DNA of 64,000 nt from Actinomycetaceae bacterium MB13-C1-2 (GTDB taxonomy: Bacteria; Actinomycetota; Actinomycetes; Actinomycetales; Actinomycetaceae), in assembly GCA_035621235.1 (NCBI GenBank), contig CP141731.1, positions 558,001-622,000 on the forward strand, given 5' to 3'. Position numbers and translations under genes: made by a program. The first letter of the stretch is position 1, and each line of letters opens with the position of its first letter. This document shows positions 40,555 through 49,897 of the stretch, in pieces. The notes beneath the pieces were generated by a model. It did no database searches. It was not told the DNA's origin and saw nothing but the letters and a program-made list of their open reading frames with translations.

Positions 40555-43320
40555 GTGGCTATGTCACCTCGCGTCGGAACTGGGCATGTGGCGATACTCC
40601 CTGTCCTTACAGGCTTCAAACGGTCGGTCTCTAATGAGATGAAGTCGGCGGGCACTCAGGGTGCCCGTGACTTTGAGTCCTCGATGAAGGGCGCGGGGTC
40701 GAAGTCTGGTAAACAGCTTGGCTCTGATCTGAAGAGTGCGTTCAACACGTCCGCTAAAGACCTTGCTGGTCCGGGTTTGAAGGTGCTGCAGCGGGACGTG
40801 GCAACCGCGTCCGCGTCTTTGTCTCGTGCCCGGTTGAAGCAGCAGGATGAGGCGGGCCGGGTTCGTGTTGCTGAAGCGAAACTCGCTGAGGCCGTCGCTA
40901 AGCATGGGGAATCGTCATCGCAGGCTATAGCGGCCAGTGAGCGGTTGGAGTCGGCGCGGCGTCGTGAGGCTGCTGCGAATGACACGGTGAAGGCTGCGTC
41001 GGAACGGCTGAGCACGGCTCAAAAGACCCTAGCCGACGTTACGCACGACGCTGGCAATGAAGCACCGAAAGCACAATCAAAGTTCGCGGCGTTCCTCGAA
41101 ACCGTCAAAGGTGAGGCCGCTGACGCTGGCCGGTCCCTGAAGGATAACCTCACGCAGGGGCTGACCAAGGCTGCTGACATGATGAGCGGCCCGGCTACGG
41201 CTGCCGTCGCTGGTTTCGCCGCTTTCTCTGGTGTCGCACTGACTAAGGGTTTCGGACGTCTTTCCTCGATTGATACGGCGTCAAAGAAACTAACTGGTCT
41301 TGGTAACGACGGGGAGACCGTCGGAAAGATCATGACTAACGCGACCGCGTCGGTGAAGGGCACCGCGTTCGGCTTGGGTGAGGCCGCGAACGTCGCCGCA
41401 TCGGCGGTAGCCGCGCAAATCAAGCCGGGCCAACAGCTCGAAACGCATTTGAAGCGGGTCGCTAACAATGCTGCTGCTGCGGGTGTCGGCATGGAAGACA
41501 TGGGCGCGATCTTCAACAAGGCCGCTACCCAAGCCAACGGCGTCCAGAATGACGTGATCGGCCAACTGGCCGACAAGGGTATCCCCATTTATGCGGCCCT
41601 GGGCGAGCAGATGGGTGTCACCGCTGGCGAAGTGTTCAAGTTGGCGTCTGAGGGGAAAGTCGATTTTGAGACTTTCTCCAAGGCTGCTGAGGCCGCTGCG
41701 GGAACGGTCGCTGAGGAGATGGGTAAGACCGTTCCCGGCGCCCTCTCGAACCTTTGGGCGTCAGTTGGTCGTATCGGCGCGAACGTGCTGGGTGGGATTG
41801 ATAAAGAGACCGGCGAAATGTTCGGCCTCTACGCGAAGATCGGGCCGCTCATCGCGTCGATCACCTCGGCACTGGGCCCGGTCGAGGACATGGCATCCCG
41901 CCTGGGTGAGGTGTTGTCGGCGAAGGTCGGGCCGATCCTTGAGAAGATCACCGACTTCTTCAACCGTATGGGCGAATCGTCCGGCGGTCTGACGGGCAAA
42001 CTTGGGCCGCTCATGTCGGCGCTCGCCCCAATCTTGGGAATGACCGCCACATTGGGATCCTCCGGCCTGGCTGGGCTGTTGTCGAAGATCCCGGTGGTTG
42101 GGGAACTGTTCGGTGGGCTCGCCGGGAAGATGAAGTTCCTCAGCGGCCCGCTGGGCCTAATCATCGGCCTAGTTGGTGGCCTAGCAGCGGCTGACCCGCA
42201 AGCCATGGTTTCGGGCATGATGAGCATGGTTGACGGTGTTACCAGCGCCCTCGAAGGGTTGATCCCGCAACTGGTGGGTGTCATCTCGAAGGTTGTGCCG
42301 AAGCTGGTGTCAAACCTGCTGGCGAATATCCCCACTCTGTTGCAGGGCGCAATCCAACTATTCATGGTCCTCCTGGATGCGGTAGTGCAGATTGTGCCGC
42401 CGCTCCTGCAAATGATCGTGGAACTGGTCCCGCAGATAATCACCGCACTTATCGGCATGATCCCCGTCTTGATCGAGGGGGCCATCGAACTGTTCCTCGC
42501 CCTGGTGCAAGCGGTCGCCGAAATCTTGCCCGTCCTGATCCAGGCGATTGTGGACTTGATTCCCGTCCTGATCGTCGCGTTGATCGAGTTGATTCCACAA
42601 CTGCTGATCGGCGCCATCCAATTGTTCATGGCACTCGTACAGGGAGTCGCGGAGATCCTGCCCGCTTTGATTGAAGCGATTGTCATGCTGATCCCCCAGA
42701 TCGTGCAGGCGATTGTTGATGCTTGGCCGCAGATCCTCGAAGCGGGCAAAACAATGTTCGCGGGAATGTCTGACGCGGTTGGCGAATCCTGGGACAAGCT
42801 CCTCGAATCGCTGACTGGCATGAAGGACCGGATCGTCGGGTTCTTCTCTGGCGCGTGGGAGTGGTTGAAGGACGCTGGAAAGTCGATCATTGACGGCCTC
42901 GCTCAGGGTATCCGTAACGGCATAGATAATGCGGTTGAGGCAATCAGTGACGCCGTTGGCGCTGTCCGCGAATGGCTACCGTTCTCCCCCGCGAAAAAGG
43001 GGCCGTTCTCTGGTACCGGCTACACGACGTATTCCGGTAAAGCTCTTATGAGGGACTGGGCTGGCGGTATCACCGACGAGATCCCTGTTGCTGAGTCGGC
43101 GGTCGCTTCGGCCATGGCACGCGCTCAGGAAGCCGTGACAGCCGTCCAAGGCGCGTTCAGCGTCTCAGCTACCGCGGATGGTTCTGCGGCTGGCAGCGGG
43201 CAACCTGGCAACAGCGTGGCGATCAACAACTACGGGGTCGATGCCGCAGAGCTTGGCGCCCGCACTTACGCACAGTTCCAGCATTGGATCAACGATCAGG
43301 TTAGGACGTTCCACGCATGA
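40555..43320 (+). CDS. Tail tape measure protein
   Basis: 921 aa from GTG 40555 (ATG 40561 is the alternative, with GGGGCGGGGG upstream). The N-terminal coiled coil (about 60-180; RARLKQQDEAGRVRVAEAKL) leads into the tape measure domain (TAAVAGFAAFSGVALTKGFG, VGMEDMGAIFNKAATQANGV). A strongly hydrophobic part at 598-729 holds three 44-residue repeats starting GAIQLFMVLL, GAIELFLALV and GAIQLFMALV (nt 42346-42741). The C-terminal PFSPAKKGPFSGTGYTTYSG motif is common in tape measures of this group. It sets tail length and is ejected with DNA. Confidence 0.95.
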   Translation: MAMSPRVGTGHVAILPVLTGFKRSVSNEMKSAGTQGARDFESSMKGAGSKSGKQLGSDLKSAFNTSAKDLAGPGLKVLQRDVATASASLSRARLKQQDEAGRVRVAEAKLAEAVAKHGESSSQAIAASERLESARRREAAANDTVKAASERLSTAQKTLADVTHDAGNEAPKAQSKFAAFLETVKGEAADAGRSLKDNLTQGLTKAADMMSGPATAAVAGFAAFSGVALTKGFGRLSSIDTASKKLTGLGNDGETVGKIMTNATASVKGTAFGLGEAANVAASAVAAQIKPGQQLETHLKRVANNAAAAGVGMEDMGAIFNKAATQANGVQNDVIGQLADKGIPIYAALGEQMGVTAGEVFKLASEGKVDFETFSKAAEAAAGTVAEEMGKTVPGALSNLWASVGRIGANVLGGIDKETGEMFGLYAKIGPLIASITSALGPVEDMASRLGEVLSAKVGPILEKITDFFNRMGESSGGLTGKLGPLMSALAPILGMTATLGSSGLAGLLSKIPVVGELFGGLAGKMKFLSGPLGLIIGLVGGLAAADPQAMVSGMMSMVDGVTSALEGLIPQLVGVISKVVPKLVSNLLANIPTLLQGAIQLFMVLLDAVVQIVPPLLQMIVELVPQIITALIGMIPVLIEGAIELFLALVQAVAEILPVLIQAIVDLIPVLIVALIELIPQLLIGAIQLFMALVQGVAEILPALIEAIVMLIPQIVQAIVDAWPQILEAGKTMFAGMSDAVGESWDKLLESLTGMKDRIVGFFSGAWEWLKDAGKSIIDGLAQGIRNGIDNAVEAISDAVGAVREWLPFSPAKKGPFSGTGYTTYSGKALMRDWAGGITDEIPVAESAVASAMARAQEAVTAVQGAFSVSATADGSAAGSGQPGNSVAINNYGVDAAELGARTYAQFQHWINDQVRTFHA

Positions 43321-46268
43321 ACTACGGGTTCTCTTTCAACCCTGACCAGTCACAGCAGCTCGTGTCTCTCACTTGGGGTGGATTGATCGGCCAGACTTAC
43401 GCGCCGCTGGTCACGGATGGCTGGATTTGGGGTGTCCAGAAAATCAGTGGGTGGTGGTCGCCGTCACCGAACTCAACCAGGGAAGTAGATGCTCCTAGCG
43501 GCGACGGGAAACTCGCGCTAGATCCGCGACTTGGGGTGCGCCCCGTAACCATTGAGGGGTTCGTGCAAGTCGAGGACCGCCAGGCCGTCGGCATCTTGGA
43601 GCAGGCGTTGGACGCGTTGGCTGCCGTTCGTTCTGGCGTGTTGGTCGTCCGCGAGTTGAAGCGTGGCGTGTCGCGTGAGGCCGACTGTCGTTTGATGGAC
43701 ATGCAGGTTACGAAGGTTTCTGATCGGCTCGCAAAGGTCACCCTGTCTCTTCAGGCGGATGATCCTTTGCGGTATTCGTCGGTGGCGATTAGTTCTGCTG
43801 AGTCTGTGGAGGGTTTGGAGGCTCGGGGTTTGCGCGTGAATTTGGCGACGAACCCTAGTTTTGAGCGGGCTGTGTCTCAGGTGGTGCGCACGAATTTGGC
43901 GACGAACCCGAGTTTTGAGGCGTCGGCTGGTGGAACGGTGACTGTGCCGACGGGTCCGGCGGCTTTGCGTGTGGCGTCGTTTAATGTTTTGAATCAGCGG
44001 TATGCGGATTTGCGTGATGATGTTGCGCCGTGGGCGGTAAGGGTTAGGAGGATCGCTGAGGCGATTGTCTCTACGGGCGCTGTGATTGTTGGTTTGCAGG
44101 AGTTGCAGGCGTGGGTTTTTGACTCGCATTTGGCGGATATTCTTCGCGAGTTGGACCGTATTGAGCCGGGCGTATGGGCTGGGAGTGACGGCGCGAACTA
44201 TAACGGCATTGTGTGGCGGCGGTCGGCGGTTGAAAGGGTTAGCGTTGTCACTTCGGTGATTGTTAACCCGAATTTTCCTGAGTCGCAGGGAAACCGGTTG
44301 TTGTCGTGGGCCGTGTTCCAGCATCGAGTAACGGGTGCCGAGTTCATCTTTTCGGTGACGCATTTCGGTGATACCGCGTCGCGCCCTGAGTCTTGCCAGG
44401 TCGCCGCGGATACGTTGGATGCTGCGTCTGCGGCAAATGGTGGCATCCCAGTGGTTCTGACCGGTGATTTCAACGACCCGTTCACTACGGACACCAGTGT
44501 TTATGGGCGTATGGCGGCTCGCGGCTACGTGAATAGTCGATCTCTCGCTGTGTCAGTCACTAACGGTGGCTTGAATTCATTCAATGATCTGGACCCTTTG
44601 ATGGTGGGCTATCAGAATGGGAACTGGATTGATGGGATTCTCGTGAAGGGGCTCAGCGTGGTTCCCGAAGTGGGTGTGACGGCCAGTTTCGCTGACGGTA
44701 CAGGTTTGCCTCTGGAAACGCCTCTAGCGTCAGATCACCTGCCCATCTACGCGGACGTTGCTTTGCCATCGCAAGACCGGACGTTCCCTGACGTTCGCCA
44801 GCAGGGCGCGCAGGTCGCTGTGACGGCTGGTGGGGCTGCTGTCTGCTACCAGTCGCGGGCGTGGTCTGACCGGGGTGACGTGTCACTGTGTGTGGCTCCA
44901 GGCCCTACCGCCACGACGGCGACCTCGGTTTACATTGCTGGCACCGGGCAGACTCTCGCGAAGCTGGGGGTGGTTCCAGGCAAGACGTACACGGTGAGCG
45001 CGACGATCTATCTGCAAAGAGAACAGTCCGGCACCTTGGGCAACTTGGCTCGGTCGATTGTGGTTGACATTCCCCGATCTGATGGGAGCACCACATGGAC
45101 CTTCGCGAAGTCTGACCCGGCACCCAACGCTCCAGGTGTTCACCGGTTGACCACCACATTCACAGTGCCAAATGATGCGACCGGCGTGAATATTCGACTC
45201 ACCAACGGGTCGACAACAACACCGGTCTGGTACGACAGTTTTGTGGTTGAAGAAACCTCAAAAGATAAAGGCCCGTTGGACGGCGATATGGGTGACATTT
45301 CCGGCCTGTACATCGCGTGGGCCGGTGAACCAAACAACTCGGTTACGCAGATGACCGCTTCCACACCCGTCGCGGAGGGCACCGGGGGCACTGCTATGCC
45401 GGCAGGCGGCGGGGCGCTCCTATTCCAGGTATTTGGCTCGTACCTACCACCGGTAGCTGGCAACTACACGCTGAGGATCGATCCGCGCTATGCGGGCAGC
45501 AATGAGACATCTGCGTTCGTTGCGGGCATAGGTGGGGCGATGAGCAGGCTCGGGTTTGAGCCTGGAGGCACCTACACGGTTTCAGCGACGATCATCCTCA
45601 CCTCTCCTCAGTCGGGGTTATTGTCGGCGTTGGCGCGCAGGATCGTTGTCGGTGTGGAAATGGCGAACGCCCGAAACCACTGGGAGTACGCATTGAGTGA
45701 GCAGGCACCGAACGAGCCAGGCCGCCACCGCGTATCGGTGACGTTCACGGTCCCGAAGGGCGCGTCGAACTGTTTAGTGCGACTCATGAACGGGTCCAGC
45801 GAGACAGTCGTGTGGTGGGATGCGCTGTTAGTTGAACGAGGAGATCAGGTCGGCGAGTATTTCGACGGGGACTCTCCAGGCGCGGTTTGGCTTGGACCAG
45901 CGAACCAGGCCCAGTCCGTGCTCGCCTCTGCTAGTGGGGTCACCGGGGGTAGCGCACCCATAACTGACGGAGCAGTGTTCCTACCTAATCGTGGGGACGC
46001 CCGCGCCTACCCACTCTTAGAGGTCACCTACCCATCTGGTGACCTGACGATCACGCACCCTGGCGGCACATGGAAACTTGACGGCTGGAGCAGTGCGGCC
46101 AAGCGGTTCGTGGATTGTCGTAACGGCGACGTATTCAACGCCGCTGGGAACAGACTCTTTGGAATCGCGTCAGGGTCTTGGCCGTATATCGACCCAGGAG
46201 GGTCAACTTGGCAGGTATCTGGCGCATCCGCCGGATGCACGGTCACTCGAAGTGAAGCTTGGACGTGA
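43317..46268 (+). CDS. Dit-like tail protein with inserted EEP (DNase I-like) nuclease domain
   Basis: 983 aa. Residues 1-165 are a distal-tail-like N-terminus (RPVTIEGFVQVEDRQAVGIL). Tandem NLATNPSFE units (about 175-183 and 193-201) start a jelly-roll module. Residues about 216-485 are an endonuclease/exonuclease/phosphatase domain with LRVASFNVLN (Asn223), VGLQELQ (Glu262), VTHFGD (His349), LTGDFNDPF (Asp384, Asn386), WIDGILV (Asp439) and ASDHLPIYAD (Asp473-His474). Two homologous carbohydrate-binding-like modules follow: YIAGTGQTLAKLGVVPGKTY and FVAGIGGAMSRLGFEPGGTY, each ending near VWYDSFVVEE / VWWDALLVER. The catalytic set is complete, so enzymatic activity is likely. It overlaps the tape measure by 4 bp. 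Confidence 0.88.
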   Translation: MNYGFSFNPDQSQQLVSLTWGGLIGQTYAPLVTDGWIWGVQKISGWWSPSPNSTREVDAPSGDGKLALDPRLGVRPVTIEGFVQVEDRQAVGILEQALDALAAVRSGVLVVRELKRGVSREADCRLMDMQVTKVSDRLAKVTLSLQADDPLRYSSVAISSAESVEGLEARGLRVNLATNPSFERAVSQVVRTNLATNPSFEASAGGTVTVPTGPAALRVASFNVLNQRYADLRDDVAPWAVRVRRIAEAIVSTGAVIVGLQELQAWVFDSHLADILRELDRIEPGVWAGSDGANYNGIVWRRSAVERVSVVTSVIVNPNFPESQGNRLLSWAVFQHRVTGAEFIFSVTHFGDTASRPESCQVAADTLDAASAANGGIPVVLTGDFNDPFTTDTSVYGRMAARGYVNSRSLAVSVTNGGLNSFNDLDPLMVGYQNGNWIDGILVKGLSVVPEVGVTASFADGTGLPLETPLASDHLPIYADVALPSQDRTFPDVRQQGAQVAVTAGGAAVCYQSRAWSDRGDVSLCVAPGPTATTATSVYIAGTGQTLAKLGVVPGKTYTVSATIYLQREQSGTLGNLARSIVVDIPRSDGSTTWTFAKSDPAPNAPGVHRLTTTFTVPNDATGVNIRLTNGSTTTPVWYDSFVVEETSKDKGPLDGDMGDISGLYIAWAGEPNNSVTQMTASTPVAEGTGGTAMPAGGGALLFQVFGSYLPPVAGNYTLRIDPRYAGSNETSAFVAGIGGAMSRLGFEPGGTYTVSATIILTSPQSGLLSALARRIVVGVEMANARNHWEYALSEQAPNEPGRHRVSVTFTVPKGASNCLVRLMNGSSETVVWWDALLVERGDQVGEYFDGDSPGAVWLGPANQAQSVLASASGVTGGSAPITDGAVFLPNRGDARAYPLLEVTYPSGDLTITHPGGTWKLDGWSSAAKRFVDCRNGDVFNAAGNRLFGIASGSWPYIDPGGSTWQVSGASAGCTVTRSEAWT

Positions 46269-46270
46269 CG

Positions 46271-47020
46271 CTACGCTCCGGTGACCGCCCCTAGTGCACG
46301 TATGAACCGCTGGTGATAGTCACTGTGGTAATGAACAGGAAAAGCCCCCCACGGATGCTCCGCGTAAGACATTTGACCCGGTTCCATCAAGTCGATCACC
46401 ATGTCAGCATGTCTTTCCGCGAACCAGGCATCGGCTTTCACCCACGCTTTGTTCTGCGTCAGGTGGTATCCGTCGAACGCGTGGATCTCTCCGTCTTTGT
46501 CGGTCCACTTACCGACGTTTCGGGGCTTGTGGAGCACGATCGAGAGCCCGGGGTTTTCCAAGCGGATTCGTCCGATCACTGCGTCAGCTGCGGCGGTGAA
46601 CATCGGCCAGTATTCGTCGTGTGCCCAGGTGAGCGTCGTCTTTTTTTCTAGGCGCTCTTTGTAGAAGTCTGTTTTCTCCACAGTCCAGAAGTTGCGTGTG
46701 ACGATTCCTCCGTCAGTGAGCCGCGCGAATCCCATGACCGCGTCGGCCCACAAGTCGACAACGAGAACTTCTGGGCGAGAATCTCTGATGTCTTTGAACC
46801 CCTCACGGCGCAGCTCCTTCGCGAGGATCAACTGGTTCCGCGCGTCAAGAACACTCAAGTCTTCCGCTGGGAAGCTGATTTGGGGCGACGCCATGCTCAC
46901 CAGTGAGACCTTATCGACCAGGGAGACGCACTCAAAGTGGTCCTTATAGTCGGGCACGAACTTCCGGTTGAACGGATCACGGCTTGCGCATGACCCCAGA
47001 ACCGCGACCCTCGTAACCAT
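46271..47020 (-). CDS. DUF6270-like protein on the opposite strand between tail genes (moron candidate)
   Basis: 249 aa from ATG 47020 (AGGGGTGCTG upstream); GTG 47026 is the alternative. It begins VTRVAVLGSCASRDPFNRKF and has DLWADAVMGFARL, LENPGLSIVLHKPRNVGKWT, and a C-terminal HYHSDYHQRFIRAL. GSC-SRD at the start with a late His-rich segment resembles the SGNH-like DUF6270 group, often linked to cell-surface polysaccharides. The neighbours read rightward, so it needs its own promoter and could be active in the lysogen, perhaps altering receptors. That role is inference. Confidence 0.75.
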   Translation of the reverse strand: MVTRVAVLGSCASRDPFNRKFVPDYKDHFECVSLVDKVSLVSMASPQISFPAEDLSVLDARNQLILAKELRREGFKDIRDSRPEVLVVDLWADAVMGFARLTDGGIVTRNFWTVEKTDFYKERLEKKTTLTWAHDEYWPMFTAAADAVIGRIRLENPGLSIVLHKPRNVGKWTDKDGEIHAFDGYHLTQNKAWVKADAWFAERHADMVIDLMEPGQMSYAEHPWGAFPVHYHSDYHQRFIRALGAVTGA

Positions 47021-47057
47021 CAGCACCCCTGTTAATGATAGATCGAGGTGATTCTAC

Positions 47058-48164
47058 GTGAACGTGAGACTGTGGGCGGTAAACGCTCTTACCGGCGCTG
47101 TGGTCAGTGAGCTGCCTGCTATGTCTGGCTCGTTCACCAGTCGGTTTGGTGGTGGGACTTGTGACCTGACCGTGCCACTTGGCAACCTGAAGAGGCGGGA
47201 CAGTAGTGAGGTGGATTGGCCTGCTGTAGCCAGGGTGATTGATGTGCTCTCAACTGGGCGCCGCACGGTGGTCCTCACCGCTGGCACTAACGTGCTGGGT
47301 GAGTGGCTGTTGATGGAACGCCCCGAGGTGATCGGTGAAGGTCTCCTCGCCGTGCAGGGTATGGAGTGGGATGGCTACCCGGCCTTGCGTTCCTTGCACG
47401 CATCGTATGAGTACAAGACAGCTACCGAGCAGTTGGCAATCGCCAAAACCCTACTACTGGACGCTTTTCAGGGGTGGCAAGAGGCTTTCCAGATCACGGT
47501 TCCCACCTCGTCATCGGGTGTGAAGCGGACGGGTAAGTGGCGGACCCGCGAGGGCTACTATTCCGACGCACTGGACGAGATCAGCCAACCCGAAGACGGA
47601 TTCGACTGGAGGGTGGGCCACACCGGGTCTTGGAGCGGCGGCTCGCTAACCAAAGTGAATCGCACGGTCCGGTTCGGCTCCCCAGAAATCAAGCAATCAT
47701 CCTCCATTGTGGTTCGCCACGATGGGCCCGGAACCCGCTCCGGGAACTGCCTGTCCTTCGAACAGACCATAGACTCACGCAACTACCTCCACTCCGTGTA
47801 TGCGTGGGGCGCAGGCGACGGCGCGAAACAACTGTTCTACGAAAAAGCTGATGACACGCTAGCCACCCAGGGGCACGTGAAAATCACGAAGAACCTGTCC
47901 TACCCGAACATCATCCGCCAAGCGGCGTTGGCGGCTCTAGCCAGTGCGGAACTCAAAGCAGGCCAGAACCTACGCAACCCCGCGAAAGCAGTGCTGGTCG
48001 CTGACAAACTCCCGGCCCTCCCGAAACTGGGTGACCTGATCACCGCGCAGATCGCTCCCACATGGACGATCCCCGCTGGCTACAACGGGACAATGCGAGT
48101 CGGAGAAGTGAGACTGCCAGTAACAGCAGGCATGTTGGACACGGTAGAAGTGGGGGCGATCTAA
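47058..48164 (+). CDS. Minor tail protein (baseplate hub-like)
   Basis: 368 aa from GTG 47058. MNVRLWAVNALTGAVVSELP, SGSFTSRFGGGTCDLTVPLG, DEISQPEDGFDWRVGHTGSW and AGQNLRNPAKAVLVADKLPA are typical of the siphovirus tail-associated proteins that follow Dit. The fold is probably the gp27-like hub. Together with 43317-46268 it forms the tail tip. Confidence 0.8.
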   Translation: MNVRLWAVNALTGAVVSELPAMSGSFTSRFGGGTCDLTVPLGNLKRRDSSEVDWPAVARVIDVLSTGRRTVVLTAGTNVLGEWLLMERPEVIGEGLLAVQGMEWDGYPALRSLHASYEYKTATEQLAIAKTLLLDAFQGWQEAFQITVPTSSSGVKRTGKWRTREGYYSDALDEISQPEDGFDWRVGHTGSWSGGSLTKVNRTVRFGSPEIKQSSSIVVRHDGPGTRSGNCLSFEQTIDSRNYLHSVYAWGAGDGAKQLFYEKADDTLATQGHVKITKNLSYPNIIRQAALAALASAELKAGQNLRNPAKAVLVADKLPALPKLGDLITAQIAPTWTIPAGYNGTMRVGEVRLPVTAGMLDTVEVGAI

Positions 48165-48698
48165 ATGCGGTTCCCCTACCAAAAGAACCTCGGCAGCACG
48201 CTGCGGGACTTCGCGGGCGTGCAACGACACCAGTCCTACGCCCGCACCCTAGGCCTCTCCTCAATCACTAAAGGCGAAGGCAGTATTGATCTGCTACCCA
48301 CTGATGATTCGACTACCCCGGAAGCGTCCCTCGGGGACCTCCCCGATGGGAGCCAAGGCGTGGGGGCGCGCATCAACGGGAACATGGTCAACCTCGCGAC
48401 CTGGACGGTTGACCGCACCGACCGACTACAAACCGCGATCAACAATGAGAAGTCGAGGAATGATTCGCAGGACACGATCATCGCGAACCATTCCGGGCGA
48501 CTCGATTCCCACGCCTCACGGATCGGAGCCGCAGAGAACCGACTCACTAACGCTGAGGGTCAGATCAGTGGGCTGAGAGATGTTGCCACTCAGGTCCTCT
48601 CCTTACAACGACAGGTCGCCGATCTCTCTGCCAGGTTGCAACGGGTTTACGCCGACAAGCAGCCTACTGGGTGGGCGTGGACGCCCCTCAACAGCTGA
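48165..48698 (+). CDS. Coiled-coil tail protein
   Basis: 177 aa, directly after the hub gene (TAA ATG, no gap). The N-terminus MRFPYQKNLGSTLRDFAGVQ and a coiled coil from about 85 to 165 (NNEKSRNDSQDTIIANHSGR, VLSLQRQVADLSARLQRVYA). It is probably a trimeric tail fibre or baseplate extension. A strong terminator follows. Confidence 0.72.
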   Translation: MRFPYQKNLGSTLRDFAGVQRHQSYARTLGLSSITKGEGSIDLLPTDDSTTPEASLGDLPDGSQGVGARINGNMVNLATWTVDRTDRLQTAINNEKSRNDSQDTIIANHSGRLDSHASRIGAAENRLTNAEGQISGLRDVATQVLSLQRQVADLSARLQRVYADKQPTGWAWTPLNS

Positions 48699-48706
48699 TC
48701 CTTTTC

Positions 48707-48732
48707 AACCGCCTCACTTGGGGCGGTTTTTT
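48707..48732 (+). terminator. Rho-independent terminator closing the tail operon
   Basis: AACCGCC-TCACTTGG-GGCGGTT followed by TTTT. Strong and well placed between tail and lysis genes. Confidence 0.85.
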
Positions 48733-48756
48733 CATGCCCGAAAGAGGAGGCCACGC

Positions 48757-49455
48757 ATGGCTTGGAAGCAACTGGTGCCCCCGGATTTGTCGATTCGTGT
48801 CTGGGCTGGATGGTGCCTGAGTCTGGCCCGTCAGGTGGCTCGCGCTCCGGCGAGGGAGGCGACCGCGTGGGATGCGTGGATGGCCGTCAAGCACCGGCAT
48901 GGTCCAGGTGAGCCAATCCCGAACGTGCCCGTCATCCTCTGGCTCTCCCATTGGAATACGTACAACGGCACCTACAAAAACTGGGGTCATGTCGTCTACT
49001 GGATTCCGGGCCGCGGCTTCCTGAGCTCCCCCGGCAGTGGGTATGGACAGGAATGGTTGTCCAGTGTCGCCGCTGTGATTGCAAGGTTCGGTGGCGCATA
49101 CGTCGGCTGGAGTGAAGACATCTCAACTCAGCGCGTCGCTCAACTCGTCGCCGACGCCCCCGCCCCCCAGTCAGCAAGCAGCAGCACAAACCAATCAACC
49201 GAAGAGGAGGAGCAAGCAATGCTTCGAGGACTCACTTACACCACAGCGGACGGTAAGAGCCGCATGTACATGCTTTTCAACCCCGTAAGCGGGTTTTACA
49301 GCGAATTTAGTAACGGCGCGGGTCGTGGCCCCATGCCAGGGTCTTACATCAACCCAATCGCTCAAAACTGGGAAACGAAGTCTTGGCCCACGGTGACAGC
49401 AGCTCACGCCGCACGCCTCAAAGCGGACCTAGACAAGGTAAGGAAGGGAATCTAG
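48757..49455 (+). CDS. Endolysin, CHAP-like peptidase/amidase
   Basis: 232 aa. GAGGAGG precedes ATG 48757. The catalytic Cys is in VWAGWCLSLARQ (Cys20) and the His in NWGHVVYW (His78), the order of a CHAP-like NlpC/P60 relative. A Ser/Thr/Glu-rich linker (about 135-155; SASSSTNQSTEEEE) leads to a C-terminal domain (about 155-232; LTYTTADGKSRMYMLFNPVS) that probably binds the wall. It cuts peptidoglycan at the end of the lytic cycle. Confidence 0.85.
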   Translation: MAWKQLVPPDLSIRVWAGWCLSLARQVARAPAREATAWDAWMAVKHRHGPGEPIPNVPVILWLSHWNTYNGTYKNWGHVVYWIPGRGFLSSPGSGYGQEWLSSVAAVIARFGGAYVGWSEDISTQRVAQLVADAPAPQSASSSTNQSTEEEEQAMLRGLTYTTADGKSRMYMLFNPVSGFYSEFSNGAGRGPMPGSYINPIAQNWETKSWPTVTAAHAARLKADLDKVRKGI

Positions 49456-49457
49456 TA

Positions 49458-49883
49458 ATGGATACGGTAACGACTTTGGCGACAATCCCCGCGATTCTTG
49501 CCCTGGTGCAACTCTCAAAGTCTTTCGGCATTTCAGGCAAGTGGGCGACACTGCTAGCCGTCGTCCTTGGCGTGGTCTTGCAAGTAGTCGAGTACACGGT
49601 GAGCGCAGACCCGACGACCACTCAGGGCTGGTATCAGGCGGCAGCTACCGGCCTGATCCTCGGACTGTCCGCCGCTGGACTGTATGACACGGCAAAACGC
49701 TCCGCAGATCAGGTTACTTACACGACTTTGCAGGAAGCCCAGCCAGTGGACGCGGGCCAGCTAGTAGGCGTGGACCCGGACGCTCCCGAGTGGTGGAACC
49801 CCGAACTACCAAACTACGGGGAACCGAGCGCGCTGGTTGACGGGGAAACCCTGGACGCCTCCCCCAAACACGCCGCCGAATAA
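49458..49883 (+). CDS. Holin
   Basis: 141 aa. Two or three TM segments (about 6-20, 26-46, 60-80), a charged loop and an acidic Asp/Pro-rich C-terminal tail. The order endolysin-holin with no other candidate supports the call. The ATG follows the endolysin stop by two bases. It forms membrane lesions that let the endolysin out. Confidence 0.8.
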   Translation: MDTVTTLATIPAILALVQLSKSFGISGKWATLLAVVLGVVLQVVEYTVSADPTTTQGWYQAAATGLILGLSAAGLYDTAKRSADQVTYTTLQEAQPVDAGQLVGVDPDAPEWWNPELPNYGEPSALVDGETLDASPKHAAE

Positions 49884-49897
49884 GGGAAGGCCGAATC

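Noticed and set aside
41829-42890. A 353-aa frame antisense to the tape measure gene
   Set aside because: It is a shadow of the repetitive hydrophobic region; Ile/Ser/Thr-rich with no domain pattern.
43518-44363. A 281-aa frame antisense to the Dit-EEP gene
   Set aside because: Arg/His/Thr-rich shadow with no start signal; the EEP motifs are on the plus strand.
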